From Couchioplanes azureus (GTDB taxonomy: Bacteria > Actinomycetota > Actinomycetes > Mycobacteriales > Micromonosporaceae), in contig NZ_BMQY01000004.1 of the NCBI RefSeq assembly GCF_014648355.1, forward strand, positions 359,924-423,923: a stretch of 64,000 nt of DNA, read 5' to 3'. Every line of letters starts with the position of its first letter. Position 1 is the stretch's first letter. A program made the translations under genes and the position numbers. The notes beneath the pieces are model-generated. The model had not been told where the DNA came from. It worked only from the letters and a program-made list of their open reading frames with translations, and did no database searches. Of this stretch, positions 45,120 through 54,297 are shown piece after piece.

Positions 45120-45713
45120 CTACTGCGCGGCCAGCACGTCCACGACGAACCGCAGGTCGCCGGCGGGACGCCCGCCGGTGGCGTTCTCGCCGTACGCCAG
45201 CTCGGCGGGGATGTCCAGCTGGACCCGGCTGCCCACCGGCACGCCCACCAGACCCTGGTCCCAGCCCTTGATGAGCTGGCCCACGCCGACCGGGAACTCG
45301 GCGGGCTGCCCGCGGTCCCAGGACGAGTCGAACTGCTTGCCGTCGGCGTACGTCACGCCGATGTAGTTGGCCCGGATCGTCTGGCCGGCGGTCAGCTTCG
45401 GGCCCTTGCCGACGATGAGCTGCTTGACCACGAGCTTCGTGACGTCGCCCGAGCCCGCCTTGACGACCGGCTTCTGCTGCAGCGCGGGGTCGGCCGGGGC
45501 CTGCGCGGGCGGCTCGCCCGGCGCGGGCGGCGCGGACGCGGCGGCGGCCGGCGTCGTGGCGGCGGGCGCGGCGGCCTGCTCCTTGTCGTCGTCGCCCGAC
45601 ACCTTGATGCCGACGAAGACCGCGACGAGGACGGCGATCACGGCGACTCCGGCGAGCGCGCCCGTGAGCGCCTGGCCGCGACGCTTGCCGGCGGTCTTGT
45701 CCTGGACACTCAT
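45120..45713 (-). CDS. Membrane-anchored FKBP-type peptidyl-prolyl isomerase
   Basis: 197 residues from the ATG at 45713; a second ATG at 45734 is possible. A short cytosolic lead (VQDKTAGKRRGQALTG) precedes one TM helix. Then comes an Ala/Pro-rich linker and a C-terminal FKBP domain with the usual core residues (IRANYIGVTYADGKQFDSSW, FPVGVGQLIKGWDQGLVGVP, IPAELAYGE). It faces the outside and likely assists folding of exported proteins by isomerising X-Pro bonds. Confidence 0.9.
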   Translation of the reverse strand: MSVQDKTAGKRRGQALTGALAGVAVIAVLVAVFVGIKVSGDDDKEQAAAPAATTPAAAASAPPAPGEPPAQAPADPALQQKPVVKAGSGDVTKLVVKQLIVGKGPKLTAGQTIRANYIGVTYADGKQFDSSWDRGQPAEFPVGVGQLIKGWDQGLVGVPVGSRVQLDIPAELAYGENATGGRPAGDLRFVVDVLAAQ

Positions 45714-46006
45714 CTGCTCTGACTTCTCCCTCATCGGATGGGACCGGACCGGCGCCGGAAAGGACACGCGGGAAACTTCGGACACCGTACTCGCCCTGGC
45801 CGCCCGGACGGCGCGTACCTCCACCGAACCGCCGAGCCGGGTGATCAACAAAACGGATGGTTACTCAATTCGCTCTTCTCCATCACTCACACAAGGTGAG
45901 ACGGTGTACCTCCTACTGCGCAGAATGCATCTTGTACCAGGGACATCCCGCAGCGGGCGCCGACGGCGTCGCCCGCGCGTAGACCCGCGAACGACCGGGA
46001 GGGTCG

Positions 46007-46984
46007 GTGCCGGACGACGACCGTTCGACAGGTCGCCAGCCACAGCCCGAGGGACACCCCTCCGAGCCGGGGTACCGCCGCCCCTATCCGGCCGCACCGC
46101 GGTCCGGTTACGGCTACCGCAGCGCTGGCCGGCGAGGCGCGGCGGTGCCACCCGAGCTGCTCGACAGCCGCACGAGGCGGCTCAGCGAGGTCTTCGTGCC
46201 CGCCGCGGTGATCCTGACCGGGGTGCTCGTCGTGCTGGCCTTCGCCTTCGTCCTCAGCGGCATCTCGCGGGACAAGAAGCAGGCGATGCCGCCCGTGCAG
46301 CCGCCGGCGCTCGCCGACGTGCCGCTCAACCCGCCCGACCAGTTCCCGATCCCGCTGCCGAGCGCCTCGGACCCGTCGCCGACGCCCAGCAAGACCACCT
46401 CGAAGCCGCCGACCAGCAAGCCGCCGGCGCCGTTCACCGGGTCGGTCACGATCGCCCGGGCCGCCATCCCCGGCGGGGTCAACCTGACCAACGAGGGCAC
46501 CCGCGACTGGGTGCACTGGGGCGAGCAGGGCACCTTCTCCATGGAACGCAAGTCCGACGGCGACTTCGCCATCCTGGAGGGCCCCCCGACGGCGCCCCGC
46601 TTCCGGCACGCCTTCAGCCCCCAGCGCTTCCTCTGGAGCGGTGGCTCCCCGGTGAGCAACTCCGACGGCACGCCGACCGGCATCCGCACCTGCGGCAAGG
46701 GCAACGGCTTCACCCTGTCCGCCCCGGCGGGCACCTCGACGCTGACGCTGAAGCTCTACGCCGGCGCCCTCGCCGGGCGGGGCAGGCTGACCGCCAAGCT
46801 GTCCACCGGCGGGCCGACCGCCACCGCCAGCTTCGAGGAGCGCGGCAGCAACCTGGCCACGGTCGCGTTCGTCGTGACCTATCGCGCGCCGAAGAACGGC
46901 AAGATCAATCTGAGCTGGGTCACGGAGGACTCGTTCGATTCCGACTGCGGGGGCGTCGCGCTGGAGGCGGCGACGCTGCGCTGA
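46007..46984 (+). CDS. Single-pass membrane protein with extracellular beta domain
   Basis: 325 residues from the GTG at 46007, which follows GGGAGG. Residues 1-60 are cytosolic and rich in Pro, Arg and Tyr. One TM helix spans about 62-84 (VFVPAAVILTGVLVVLAFAF). A Pro/Ser/Thr linker (SPTPSKTTSKPPTSKPPAPF) leads to a 170-residue beta-rich domain (SVTIARAAIPGGVNLTNEGT, FEERGSNLATVAFVVTYRAP) with two Cys. The linker looks like a cell-wall-spanning segment. No known family. The MMPL gene starts 33 bp downstream and may be cotranscribed. Confidence 0.7.
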   Translation: MPDDDRSTGRQPQPEGHPSEPGYRRPYPAAPRSGYGYRSAGRRGAAVPPELLDSRTRRLSEVFVPAAVILTGVLVVLAFAFVLSGISRDKKQAMPPVQPPALADVPLNPPDQFPIPLPSASDPSPTPSKTTSKPPTSKPPAPFTGSVTIARAAIPGGVNLTNEGTRDWVHWGEQGTFSMERKSDGDFAILEGPPTAPRFRHAFSPQRFLWSGGSPVSNSDGTPTGIRTCGKGNGFTLSAPAGTSTLTLKLYAGALAGRGRLTAKLSTGGPTATASFEERGSNLATVAFVVTYRAPKNGKINLSWVTEDSFDSDCGGVALEAATLR

Positions 46985-47017
46985 GCCCGTACGCAGGGTT
47001 CGGGAAGAGGGGTTCTT

Positions 47018-50000
47018 TTGTTCGCCGGGTGGGGTTCCTTCGTGGCCCGGTTCCGCTGGGCCGTGCTCGTCTGCACCGTCGCCGCCGTCGCGGCGGCCGG
47101 CGCCTGGGGCACCGGTGTCTTCGACAAGCTCTCCGAGGGCGGCTACACCGACCCGGGCAGCGAGTCGAGCCGGGCCGCCGAGGTCGCCGCCGCGGAGCTG
47201 GGCACGCACAGCGGCGACGTCGTGGTGATCTACCGGCCCGCGACGGGCACGATCGACGACGCCGCCCTGGGCGGCCGCATCGAGGAGCGGCTCGCCGCGC
47301 TGCCCGAGACCGAGGTCACCGCCGTCACCGGCTACTGGCCCGGCCGGCTGCCGCAGTACGCCGCGGCGGACCGCAAGAGCGCCGTGGCCGTACTGACCCT
47401 GGCGGGCGCGGACGAGGGCGAGAAGCTCGAGGCCTTCCGCGAGATCGACGACAAGCTGGCCGTGCCGGGCGCCACCGTCCAGCTCGCCGGCTCCGCGCCG
47501 CTGAGCGACGCCTCCGGCAGCCGCTCGACCCGGGACCTCGCGTTCGCCGAGGTGATCTCGCTGCCCGTGGTGCTGATCCTGCTGCTGTTCATCTTCGGCT
47601 CGCTGGTCGCCGCGTCCCTGCCGGTGCTGGTCGGCGGCTGCGCGGTCCTCGGCTCGCTGGGCGTGCTGAACGCCATCGCGTCCGGCCACGACGTCAACCC
47701 GTTCGCGGTCAACGTGGCGAGCCTGCTCGGGCTCGGCATGGCGATCGACTACGGGCTGTTCATGGTGGGGCGCTTCCGCGAGGAGCAGGGCTTCGGGCGT
47801 ACGCCGGCGCATGCGGTGGGCCGGACCGTCGCGACCGCCGGGCGTACCGTGCTGTTCTCCGCGTCCCTGCTCATGATCGCGCTGGCCGGGCTGCTGTTCT
47901 TCCCGCAGAACTTCCTGAAGTCGCTGGCCTACGGCGGCCTCGCCGCCGTGGCCCTCGCGGCCCTGCTGTCGCTCACCCTGCTGCCCGCGCTGCTGGCCGT
48001 CCTCGGTCACCGCGTCGACAAGCTCCCGGTACGGCTGCCGCGCCGCCGCGCGGGCCGTCCGGACGGCACGGGCTGGACCGCCCTGGCCGGGTTCGTCCTG
48101 CGCCGCCCGGTGCTGGTGGCGCTGCCCATCCTGGCCGGCCTGGCGGTGCTCGCGGCGCCGATCCTCGGGGTGCAGTTCGGCGAGAACGACGAGCGGGTGC
48201 TGCCGGCCGGCGACCCCGCCCGCCGCGCGGTCGAGACGCTCAGGACCGACTTCCCCGCCCTGAGCAGCGCGGGGATCCAGATCGTCCTGCACGGCGCCGA
48301 GGCGGCGCCGAAGGGACCGGAGGCCTTCGCGGCGCAGGTCGGCAGGATCCCCGGCGTCGCGGCGGTCACGCCCACCGGGTCGGGCGGCACGGCGGTCACG
48401 TACACCGCGACGCTCACCGCCACCGACCCGTTCGGCCCGCAGGCCCGTACGGCCGTCGATCGCATCCGCGACCTGCCGCCCCCGGCCGGCACCCGCGTCC
48501 TGGTCGGCGGCACCACGGCCCGCAGCGTCGACAGCCTCGAGGCCACCGCCGACCGCCTGCCGCTGGTGATCGGCCTGCTCGTCGGCGCCACGCTACTGCT
48601 GATGTTCCTGGCGTTCGGCTCGGTCCTGCTGCCGGTCAAGGCGGTGCTGATGAGCGCCCTGAGCCTGGGCGCGACCTTCGGCATCCTCGTCTGGATCTTC
48701 CAGGACGGCCATGGCGCGGACCTGCTGCGGATCACGCCGGCGCCGCTGGAGATCGGCATCGTCATCCTGATGGCGTCGGTCGTCTTCGGCCTCTCCACGG
48801 ACTACGAGGTCTTCCTGCTGTCCCGCATGGTCGAGGCCCGCACCCGCGGTGCCTCGACGGCCGACGCGGTGACCACCGGCCTGGCCCGCACCGGCCGGGT
48901 GATCAGCGCGGCGGCGATCCTGCTGATCGTGGTGACCGGAGCCTTCGCCCTGTCCTCGGTGACGACCATGCGCTTCGTCGGCATCGGCATGATCGTCGCG
49001 CTGTTCCTGGACGCGACCGTGGTCCGCATGCTGCTGGTGCCGGCGGTCCTGCGCCTGCTGGGCGACGCGGCCTGGTGGGCACCGGGCCCGCTGCGGCGGC
49101 TGCAGCAGCGCGCGGGACTGGCGGAGTACGAGGACGAGGAGTTGTACCCGGCGGCGCCGGCGGGCCGCCACGCGGCCGCCGCGGCCCTGCCCGCCTCCCC
49201 CGCGCCCGCCGCCCTCCCGCCCGCCTCCCCCGCATCCGCGTCGGCCTCGCTGACCTCGCCCGCGCCCGTCGCGCCCGCGTCGGCCTCGCCCGAGTCCGCC
49301 CCGGCCCTTCCCGCATCGCCGCCGGCCGCATCGCCGCCGGCTGCGTCGTCCCCGGCCGCGTCGCCGCCAGCAGCATCGCCGCTCGCCGCATCGTCGCCGG
49401 CCGCTGCATCCGTGCACGCGGAGACGCTGGCCGCGACGGGGCCGACCGAGATGCCGGGCATGGCCTCGCCGCTGCTGCCATCGTTGTCATTTCCACCGCC
49501 GCCGTCCGAATCCGCACCCGCCTCGGCGGCGGAGGCCGGGTGGGTCTCCGGCGCGGTCGTGCCGGGTCTGCCGGTGGCAGGCGCCGCGCCGGTGCCGCTG
49601 CCGGAGCGGGTCTGGGTGCAGGAACAGGTCCCCGACTTCCCCTTCGCCTCGCGGCCGCAGACACCCGGGGGCGCGCTTCCCCGGCGGCCCGTGTCGCCCG
49701 ACCCGCTGCCCAGGCGACCCGTGCCACCGGTCACGCCGCCCGCTGGGTCTGTGAACCCGCCCGCCAGGCCCGCGACGTCCGCCGGGTCTGTGGCGCCGCT
49801 GTCGCCCGCCGGCCCGGCCTTCTTCGGGCCCGTGCGGGCCACGGCGTCGGTGCCGCGCACCCTGCCGGACCGCCAGCCAACATCGCCGGCACCCGCGACG
49901 CCACCACTGGTCCCCGCAACGCCACCACTGGCCCCGGCAGCGGCTCCACCGGCCCCGGCGGCACCAGCGGCACCAGCGGCACCCGCGGCACCCGCGACGG

Positions 50001-50116
50001 CGCCACCCGCCTTCGGGGATGCTGCGCAGCCCCCGTCGCCGCGCCGCCGGCCGCGGGACCTGTCCGAGCTGGCGCCGGTGGCCGACTCGCCCAGCCGCCG
50101 GGAACCCGCCTCCTGA
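47018..50116 (+). CDS. MMPL-family transporter with long Pro/Ala tail
   Basis: 1032 residues from a TTG at 47018 preceded by AAGAGGGG. RND-type layout: TM1 (FRWAVLVCTVAAVAAAG), an extracellular loop, TM2-6 including GLGMAIDYGLFMVGRFREE (proton-relay Asp-Tyr), a second loop and TM7-12 with SVVFGLSTDYEVFLLSRMVE. Such proteins export lipids or drugs. After about residue 705 there is an unusual cytosolic tail of roughly 325 residues made of Ala/Pro/Ser repeats, several RRP(V) patches and little secondary structure. The tail is rare in MMPL proteins and could be an interaction or tether segment. Confidence 0.9.
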   Translation: MFAGWGSFVARFRWAVLVCTVAAVAAAGAWGTGVFDKLSEGGYTDPGSESSRAAEVAAAELGTHSGDVVVIYRPATGTIDDAALGGRIEERLAALPETEVTAVTGYWPGRLPQYAAADRKSAVAVLTLAGADEGEKLEAFREIDDKLAVPGATVQLAGSAPLSDASGSRSTRDLAFAEVISLPVVLILLLFIFGSLVAASLPVLVGGCAVLGSLGVLNAIASGHDVNPFAVNVASLLGLGMAIDYGLFMVGRFREEQGFGRTPAHAVGRTVATAGRTVLFSASLLMIALAGLLFFPQNFLKSLAYGGLAAVALAALLSLTLLPALLAVLGHRVDKLPVRLPRRRAGRPDGTGWTALAGFVLRRPVLVALPILAGLAVLAAPILGVQFGENDERVLPAGDPARRAVETLRTDFPALSSAGIQIVLHGAEAAPKGPEAFAAQVGRIPGVAAVTPTGSGGTAVTYTATLTATDPFGPQARTAVDRIRDLPPPAGTRVLVGGTTARSVDSLEATADRLPLVIGLLVGATLLLMFLAFGSVLLPVKAVLMSALSLGATFGILVWIFQDGHGADLLRITPAPLEIGIVILMASVVFGLSTDYEVFLLSRMVEARTRGASTADAVTTGLARTGRVISAAAILLIVVTGAFALSSVTTMRFVGIGMIVALFLDATVVRMLLVPAVLRLLGDAAWWAPGPLRRLQQRAGLAEYEDEELYPAAPAGRHAAAAALPASPAPAALPPASPASASASLTSPAPVAPASASPESAPALPASPPAASPPAASSPAASPPAASPLAASSPAAASVHAETLAATGPTEMPGMASPLLPSLSFPPPPSESAPASAAEAGWVSGAVVPGLPVAGAAPVPLPERVWVQEQVPDFPFASRPQTPGGALPRRPVSPDPLPRRPVPPVTPPAGSVNPPARPATSAGSVAPLSPAGPAFFGPVRATASVPRTLPDRQPTSPAPATPPLVPATPPLAPAAAPPAPAAPAAPAAPAAPATAPPAFGDAAQPPSPRRRPRDLSELAPVADSPSRREPAS

Positions 50117-50263
50117 CCGTCCGGGTGGCGGCGGGCACCGGCCGGGCGGCCGGTGCGTCATGGCCGATACGGGCGGAAAGGGCGCGCTGTCCCCCGCCGG
50201 GCGGCCGTGCGGGCCCCGCGGAAAGTACAGTGCCCTGCGGACCATGGGTACTACCGCGACGGG

Positions 50264-51757
50264 ATGAGCATGACCGCGACAGTTGACGAGACCGCCCGGC
50301 CGGACGGCCACCCCGAGACGCCCGGGATCGACCCCGAGCGGCTTGCCCTGTGTCTCGCCGTGATCGCCGAGGCGGAGGCGCTGGACCCGGAGCACCCTGA
50401 CGCGATCGCCGTCCGCCGGGCGACCGCGGGGCTGTTCAAGACGGTGAAGATGCGCCGCCGCCGGGACCGCCGTGAGGCCGTACTCGCCAACGACCGGGCC
50501 GTGACCGCCGCGACCGCGACCGGCGCGCCCACCCGGATCGACGACGAGACCGCCGGTCTTCCGCTCAGCACCGCGACCACCGGCGGCATCGCCGGGGTGC
50601 TCAAGCAGGCGCGCGGGTGCTACGTCTGCAAGCAGCGCTACACGCAGGTCGACGCGTTCTACCACCAGCTCTGCCCGCGCTGCGCCGCGGAGAACCACGC
50701 CCGCCGCGATGCGCGTACCGACCTGACCGGGCGCCGGGCGCTGCTCACCGGCGGCCGCGCGAAGATCGGTATGTACATCGCGCTGCGGCTGCTGCGCGAC
50801 GGCGCGCACACGACGATCACCACGCGCTTCCCCAACGACGCGGTGCGCCGGTTCGCCGCCATGCCGGACAGCGCGGACTGGCTGCACCGGCTGCGAATCG
50901 TCGGCATCGACCTGCGTGACCCCGCCCAGGTGGTCGCGCTGGCCGAGTCGGTCGCGGCCCGCGGGCCGCTGGACATCCTGATCAACAACGCGGCCCAGAC
51001 CGTACGCCGCTCGCCCGGCTCGTACGCGGCCCTGGTGGCCGCGGAGTCGGCACCGCTGCCCGGCGGCACGCTGCCGGAGCTGGAGTACCTCGGCGGGCAC
51101 ACCGCCACCCTGCACCCCCAGGCGCTCACGGGCGGTGAGCTGGACGGCGGCGCGGCGCCCACGTTCAGCCCGCACGCGCTCACGGCGCTGGCGCTGACCG
51201 GTGGGTCGGCCAGCCCCGAGCGGATCGCCGCCGCGTCCGCGGTCGACGCCGGCGGCCTGGTGCCGGACCTGGCACCGACGAACAGCTGGAGCGACCGGGT
51301 GCACGAGGTCGAGCCCCTGGAGCTGCTCGAGGTGCAGCTGTGCAACGTCACGGCGCCGTTCATCCTGGTCAGCCGCCTGCGGGCGGCGATGACCCGCTCG
51401 CCCTTCCCCCGCCGGTACGTCGTGAACGTCTCCGCCATGGAGGGCGTCTTCCAGCGGGGCTACAAGGGCGCCGGGCACCCGCACACGAACATGGCGAAGG
51501 CCTCGCTGAACATGCTCACCCGCACGAGCGCGGAGGACATGTTCGCCGACGGCATCCTGATGACCAGCGTGGACACCGGCTGGATCACCGACGAGCGCCC
51601 GCACCCGACCAAGATGCGGCTGGCGGAGGAGGGCTTCCACGCCCCCCTCGACCTGGTCGACGGCGCCGCCCGCGTCTACGACCCGATCGTGCGCGGCGAG
51701 CGGGGCGAGGACGTGTACGGCTGCTTCCTCAAGGACTACGCACCCGTCGCCTGGTGA
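50264..51757 (+). CDS. SDR-family protein with N-terminal zinc-ribbon-like motif
   Basis: 497 residues from the ATG at 50264 (another ATG at 50270). The first 110 residues are helical and charged. Cys119, Cys122, Cys137 and Cys140 form a CxxC-x14-CxxC zinc-ribbon-like unit. A Rossmann core then follows (ALLTGGRAKIGMYIALRLL, DILINNAAQTVRRSPG). The catalytic Ser is present (VNVSAMEGV), but the YxxxK motif reads T-N-M-A-K, so the usual catalytic Tyr is missing. It may bind NAD(P) without being a classical dehydrogenase. Weak ribosome site. It is convergent with the decarboxylase gene. Confidence 0.75.
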   Translation: MSMTATVDETARPDGHPETPGIDPERLALCLAVIAEAEALDPEHPDAIAVRRATAGLFKTVKMRRRRDRREAVLANDRAVTAATATGAPTRIDDETAGLPLSTATTGGIAGVLKQARGCYVCKQRYTQVDAFYHQLCPRCAAENHARRDARTDLTGRRALLTGGRAKIGMYIALRLLRDGAHTTITTRFPNDAVRRFAAMPDSADWLHRLRIVGIDLRDPAQVVALAESVAARGPLDILINNAAQTVRRSPGSYAALVAAESAPLPGGTLPELEYLGGHTATLHPQALTGGELDGGAAPTFSPHALTALALTGGSASPERIAAASAVDAGGLVPDLAPTNSWSDRVHEVEPLELLEVQLCNVTAPFILVSRLRAAMTRSPFPRRYVVNVSAMEGVFQRGYKGAGHPHTNMAKASLNMLTRTSAEDMFADGILMTSVDTGWITDERPHPTKMRLAEEGFHAPLDLVDGAARVYDPIVRGERGEDVYGCFLKDYAPVAW

Positions 51758-51763
51758 CGGCGC

Positions 51764-53209
51764 TCAGCGCAGCGGGCGCTCGGCCTCGCGGGTGACCACG
51801 CGGAACGTCTCCAGCTTCGGGTCGGACGCGTCCGGCAGGATCATCCCGGCCTCGAGCCCGCTGCGCAGGTAGGTGACCACCGCGTCGTCGAACCGCTCGC
51901 CGGGCAGGATCGCCGGCACCCCCGGCGGGTACGGGCTGATCATCTCGGCCGCGATCCGCCCCACGGGGTCGCTCACCTGCTCGGTCTCGGCGAAGTAGGC
52001 GTCGCGGGGGTTCATCGCCTGTTCGAGGTCGAGCTCCTGCAGCGGCGGGATTCGCGGCGCCGACCGGTCCGGCTGCGGGGGGTTCTCCGCGAGGTCGTCG
52101 AGGGCACCGCGCAGGCGCTCGAAGGCGGCGTCGTCGTCGGAGTAGGTGAGCGAGAAGATCAGGCGGCGGGAGTCGCCCAGCTGGGCGGTCAGCCGGTGCC
52201 GCTCCTCCAGCCAGTCCCGGGCCTGGTAGCCGGTCAGACCCAGGCCGGAGACGTCGACGCAGAGCTTCATCGGGTCCCACTCGGCCACGCTGTCGTGCCC
52301 GATGATGGACTCGTCGATGACCTGCAGCCGCGGCACCCCGGCGAGGTGCTTCCGGAGGTCGTTCGTCCGCTTGATCGCCGCCTCCAGCAGCTCCCGGCCT
52401 TCCTGGACCATGCGGCGCCGGAAGCCGTCGATGGAGCCGTAGAGCAGCGCCGACGGGCTGGTCGTCGTGATCAGGTCGAGGCGCAGCCGCAGGTCGACCG
52501 GGTCGACGAGGTGGCCGCCGACCAGGATCACCGACGCCTGGCACAGCCCGCCGTCGGCCTTGTGCAGGCTCTGCACCACGAGGTCGGCGCCGGCCTTGAT
52601 CGCCGCGGTGGGCATCGCGGGGTGGAACGGGAAGTGGGCGCCCCAGGCCTCGTCGACCAGCAGCGGGATGCCGTACCGGTGGCAGAGGTCCGCGATGCCC
52701 TCGACGTCGGCCCCGGTGCCGTACTCGGTCGGCGTGATCATCAGGGCGGCGCTGAGGTCGCGGTGCTCGCGCAGCGCCGCGGCCACGTCGTCGGCGCTCG
52801 CCGGATGGGCGATCTGGTTCTCGGCGTCCCAGCGCGGGCGCAGCCACACGGGCTCGGCGCCGGCCAGGATCAGCGACGCGACCACCGACTTGTGCACGTT
52901 GCGGTCGACCAGGATCTTCTTGCCCGGCCCGGTCACGGTCAGCATCGCCGTGTGGATGGAGATGCTCGACCCACAGGTGGTGAAGACGGCCTGGCGGGCG
53001 CCGACCGCCTCGGCGAGCAGCGCCTCGGCGTCGGAGGCCGCCTCCTTGGCCATGATCACGTCGGCCTCGAAGGCGTCGCGGCCGAGCACCGCCGCGGTGC
53101 GGTCGTCGATGCCGCGGCCGAGCCGGTGCCCGGGCAGGGCGAAGGTGTAGTGGTCGTCGCGCCGGTACCGCTCGATGGCGTCGAGGACGGGAGTCGTCTC
53201 TTGATCCAT
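51764..53209 (-). CDS. Orn/Lys/Arg-type PLP decarboxylase
   Basis: 481 residues from the ATG at 53209. Fold-type I PLP enzyme: GSSISIHTAML at the phosphate-binding loop, PTEYGTGADVEGIADLCHR, VDEAWGAHFPFHP (PLP-ring Asp) and the Schiff-base Lys in VQSLHKADGG. The short form without the N-terminal wing domain is normal in actinobacteria, where it is annotated as arginine/lysine/ornithine decarboxylase. It would make a polyamine precursor, but the exact amino acid is not readable. It is divergent from a tandem GNAT gene. Confidence 0.88.
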   Translation of the reverse strand: MDQETTPVLDAIERYRRDDHYTFALPGHRLGRGIDDRTAAVLGRDAFEADVIMAKEAASDAEALLAEAVGARQAVFTTCGSSISIHTAMLTVTGPGKKILVDRNVHKSVVASLILAGAEPVWLRPRWDAENQIAHPASADDVAAALREHRDLSAALMITPTEYGTGADVEGIADLCHRYGIPLLVDEAWGAHFPFHPAMPTAAIKAGADLVVQSLHKADGGLCQASVILVGGHLVDPVDLRLRLDLITTTSPSALLYGSIDGFRRRMVQEGRELLEAAIKRTNDLRKHLAGVPRLQVIDESIIGHDSVAEWDPMKLCVDVSGLGLTGYQARDWLEERHRLTAQLGDSRRLIFSLTYSDDDAAFERLRGALDDLAENPPQPDRSAPRIPPLQELDLEQAMNPRDAYFAETEQVSDPVGRIAAEMISPYPPGVPAILPGERFDDAVVTYLRSGLEAGMILPDASDPKLETFRVVTREAERPLR

Positions 53210-53331
53210 GGCGCTTGCGTACCCGGCGACCTGCAATGTCAATCTCGCCCCCGTCGCGGCACGCACGGCGCCGGTGGCCCCCGATCGGGCATCGGCGGCG
53301 AGGCGGGGCGGGGCCGTTGGATAATGGCGGG

Positions 53332-54246
53332 GTGCAGATCAGCGCGTGGCGTGAGCCCGAGGCCGGACCGTCGTCGTACCGGCTCGCCTGGGTGGCCACC
53401 GGCGAGGGCGGGCATCCGCTCGGCATCGCGTACCTGCGGGTGCCGACCGCCGCCGGCGCGCAGCACCGCGCCGAGGTCGAGGTGCAGGTGCACCCGGCGG
53501 AGCGGCGGCGCGGCACCGGCAGCGCGCTGCTCGACGCGGCGGTGGAGGCGGCCCGCAAGCTCGGGCGCCGCACTCTGATCACCGCGCCGGTCACCGCCGG
53601 GCCGGTGACCGGCGCTCCGGTGGCCGGCGGGCCGGTCAGCGGCGACGGTCCGTTTCTGGTCGCCCGCGGATTCCGCCCGGTGCTCAACCTGACGTTCTCG
53701 CGGCTGCCGATGTCCCGGGCGGGGGACCCGCGGCTGGCCGCGCTCGCCGGTGAGCCGCATCCCGGCTACCGGCTGCACAGCTGGGAGGGCACGGTCGCCG
53801 GTGACCTGGCACCGACGTTCGCCGCCTCCCGGCGGGCGATGGACGACATGCCGACGGCCGAGGCGGACGTCGCGGCCGAGGAGTGGGACGTCGACCGGGT
53901 ACGCGCCATCGCCGCCGCCGTGACCGAGCGCGGCGACATCCTCTGCACCGTCGCGGCGATGCACGAGCCCGACGGCGCCATCGTGGGCTTCACCGAGCTG
54001 GTGGTGCCGGGCGACGGCACCGGCGACGCCCAGCACTACGGCACCGGGGTGCTGCCCGGGCATCGCGGGCGGGGCCTGGCCCGGTGGATGAAGGCGGCCG
54101 CGGTGCTGCACGTCCGCGACGCCCACCCGGGGATCGAGGGGCTGCTCACCGACACCGCGGAGGGCAACGTGGCGATGCGCCGGGTCAACGACAGCCTCGG
54201 CTACGAGCCCACCCACCGGTCGGTGGTCTACCAGCTCGACCTCTAG
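53332..54246 (+). CDS. Tandem GNAT acetyltransferase
   Basis: 304 residues from the GTG at 53332. Two GNAT folds in one chain: the first has the acetyl-CoA loop VQVHPAERRRGTGSALLDAA, the second GTGVLPGHRGRGLARWMKAA with the late IEGLLTDTAEGNVAMRRVND. A Val/Ala/Gly-Pro-rich insert (VTAGPVTGAPVAGGPVSG) interrupts the first fold. This two-domain form acetylates small molecules or proteins. A GATAAT hexamer about 10 bp before the GTG and no ribosome site suggest a leaderless transcript. Confidence 0.83.
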   Translation: MQISAWREPEAGPSSYRLAWVATGEGGHPLGIAYLRVPTAAGAQHRAEVEVQVHPAERRRGTGSALLDAAVEAARKLGRRTLITAPVTAGPVTGAPVAGGPVSGDGPFLVARGFRPVLNLTFSRLPMSRAGDPRLAALAGEPHPGYRLHSWEGTVAGDLAPTFAASRRAMDDMPTAEADVAAEEWDVDRVRAIAAAVTERGDILCTVAAMHEPDGAIVGFTELVVPGDGTGDAQHYGTGVLPGHRGRGLARWMKAAAVLHVRDAHPGIEGLLTDTAEGNVAMRRVNDSLGYEPTHRSVVYQLDL

Positions 54247-54260
54247 GCGCACGGCCGCAG

Positions 54261-54297
54261 TAGACAGTGTCTACCCCCGGCTGGTAGACACTGTCTA
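54261..54297. promoter_or_regulatory. Paired TAGACA-TGTCTA operators upstream of tetR
   Basis: Two 13-bp palindromes, TAGACAGTGTCTA (54261-54273) and TAGACACTGTCTA (54285-54297), with centres 24 bp apart. The second overlaps the first base of the tetR start codon. Their symmetry fits an autoregulated TetR dimer. Confidence 0.82.
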
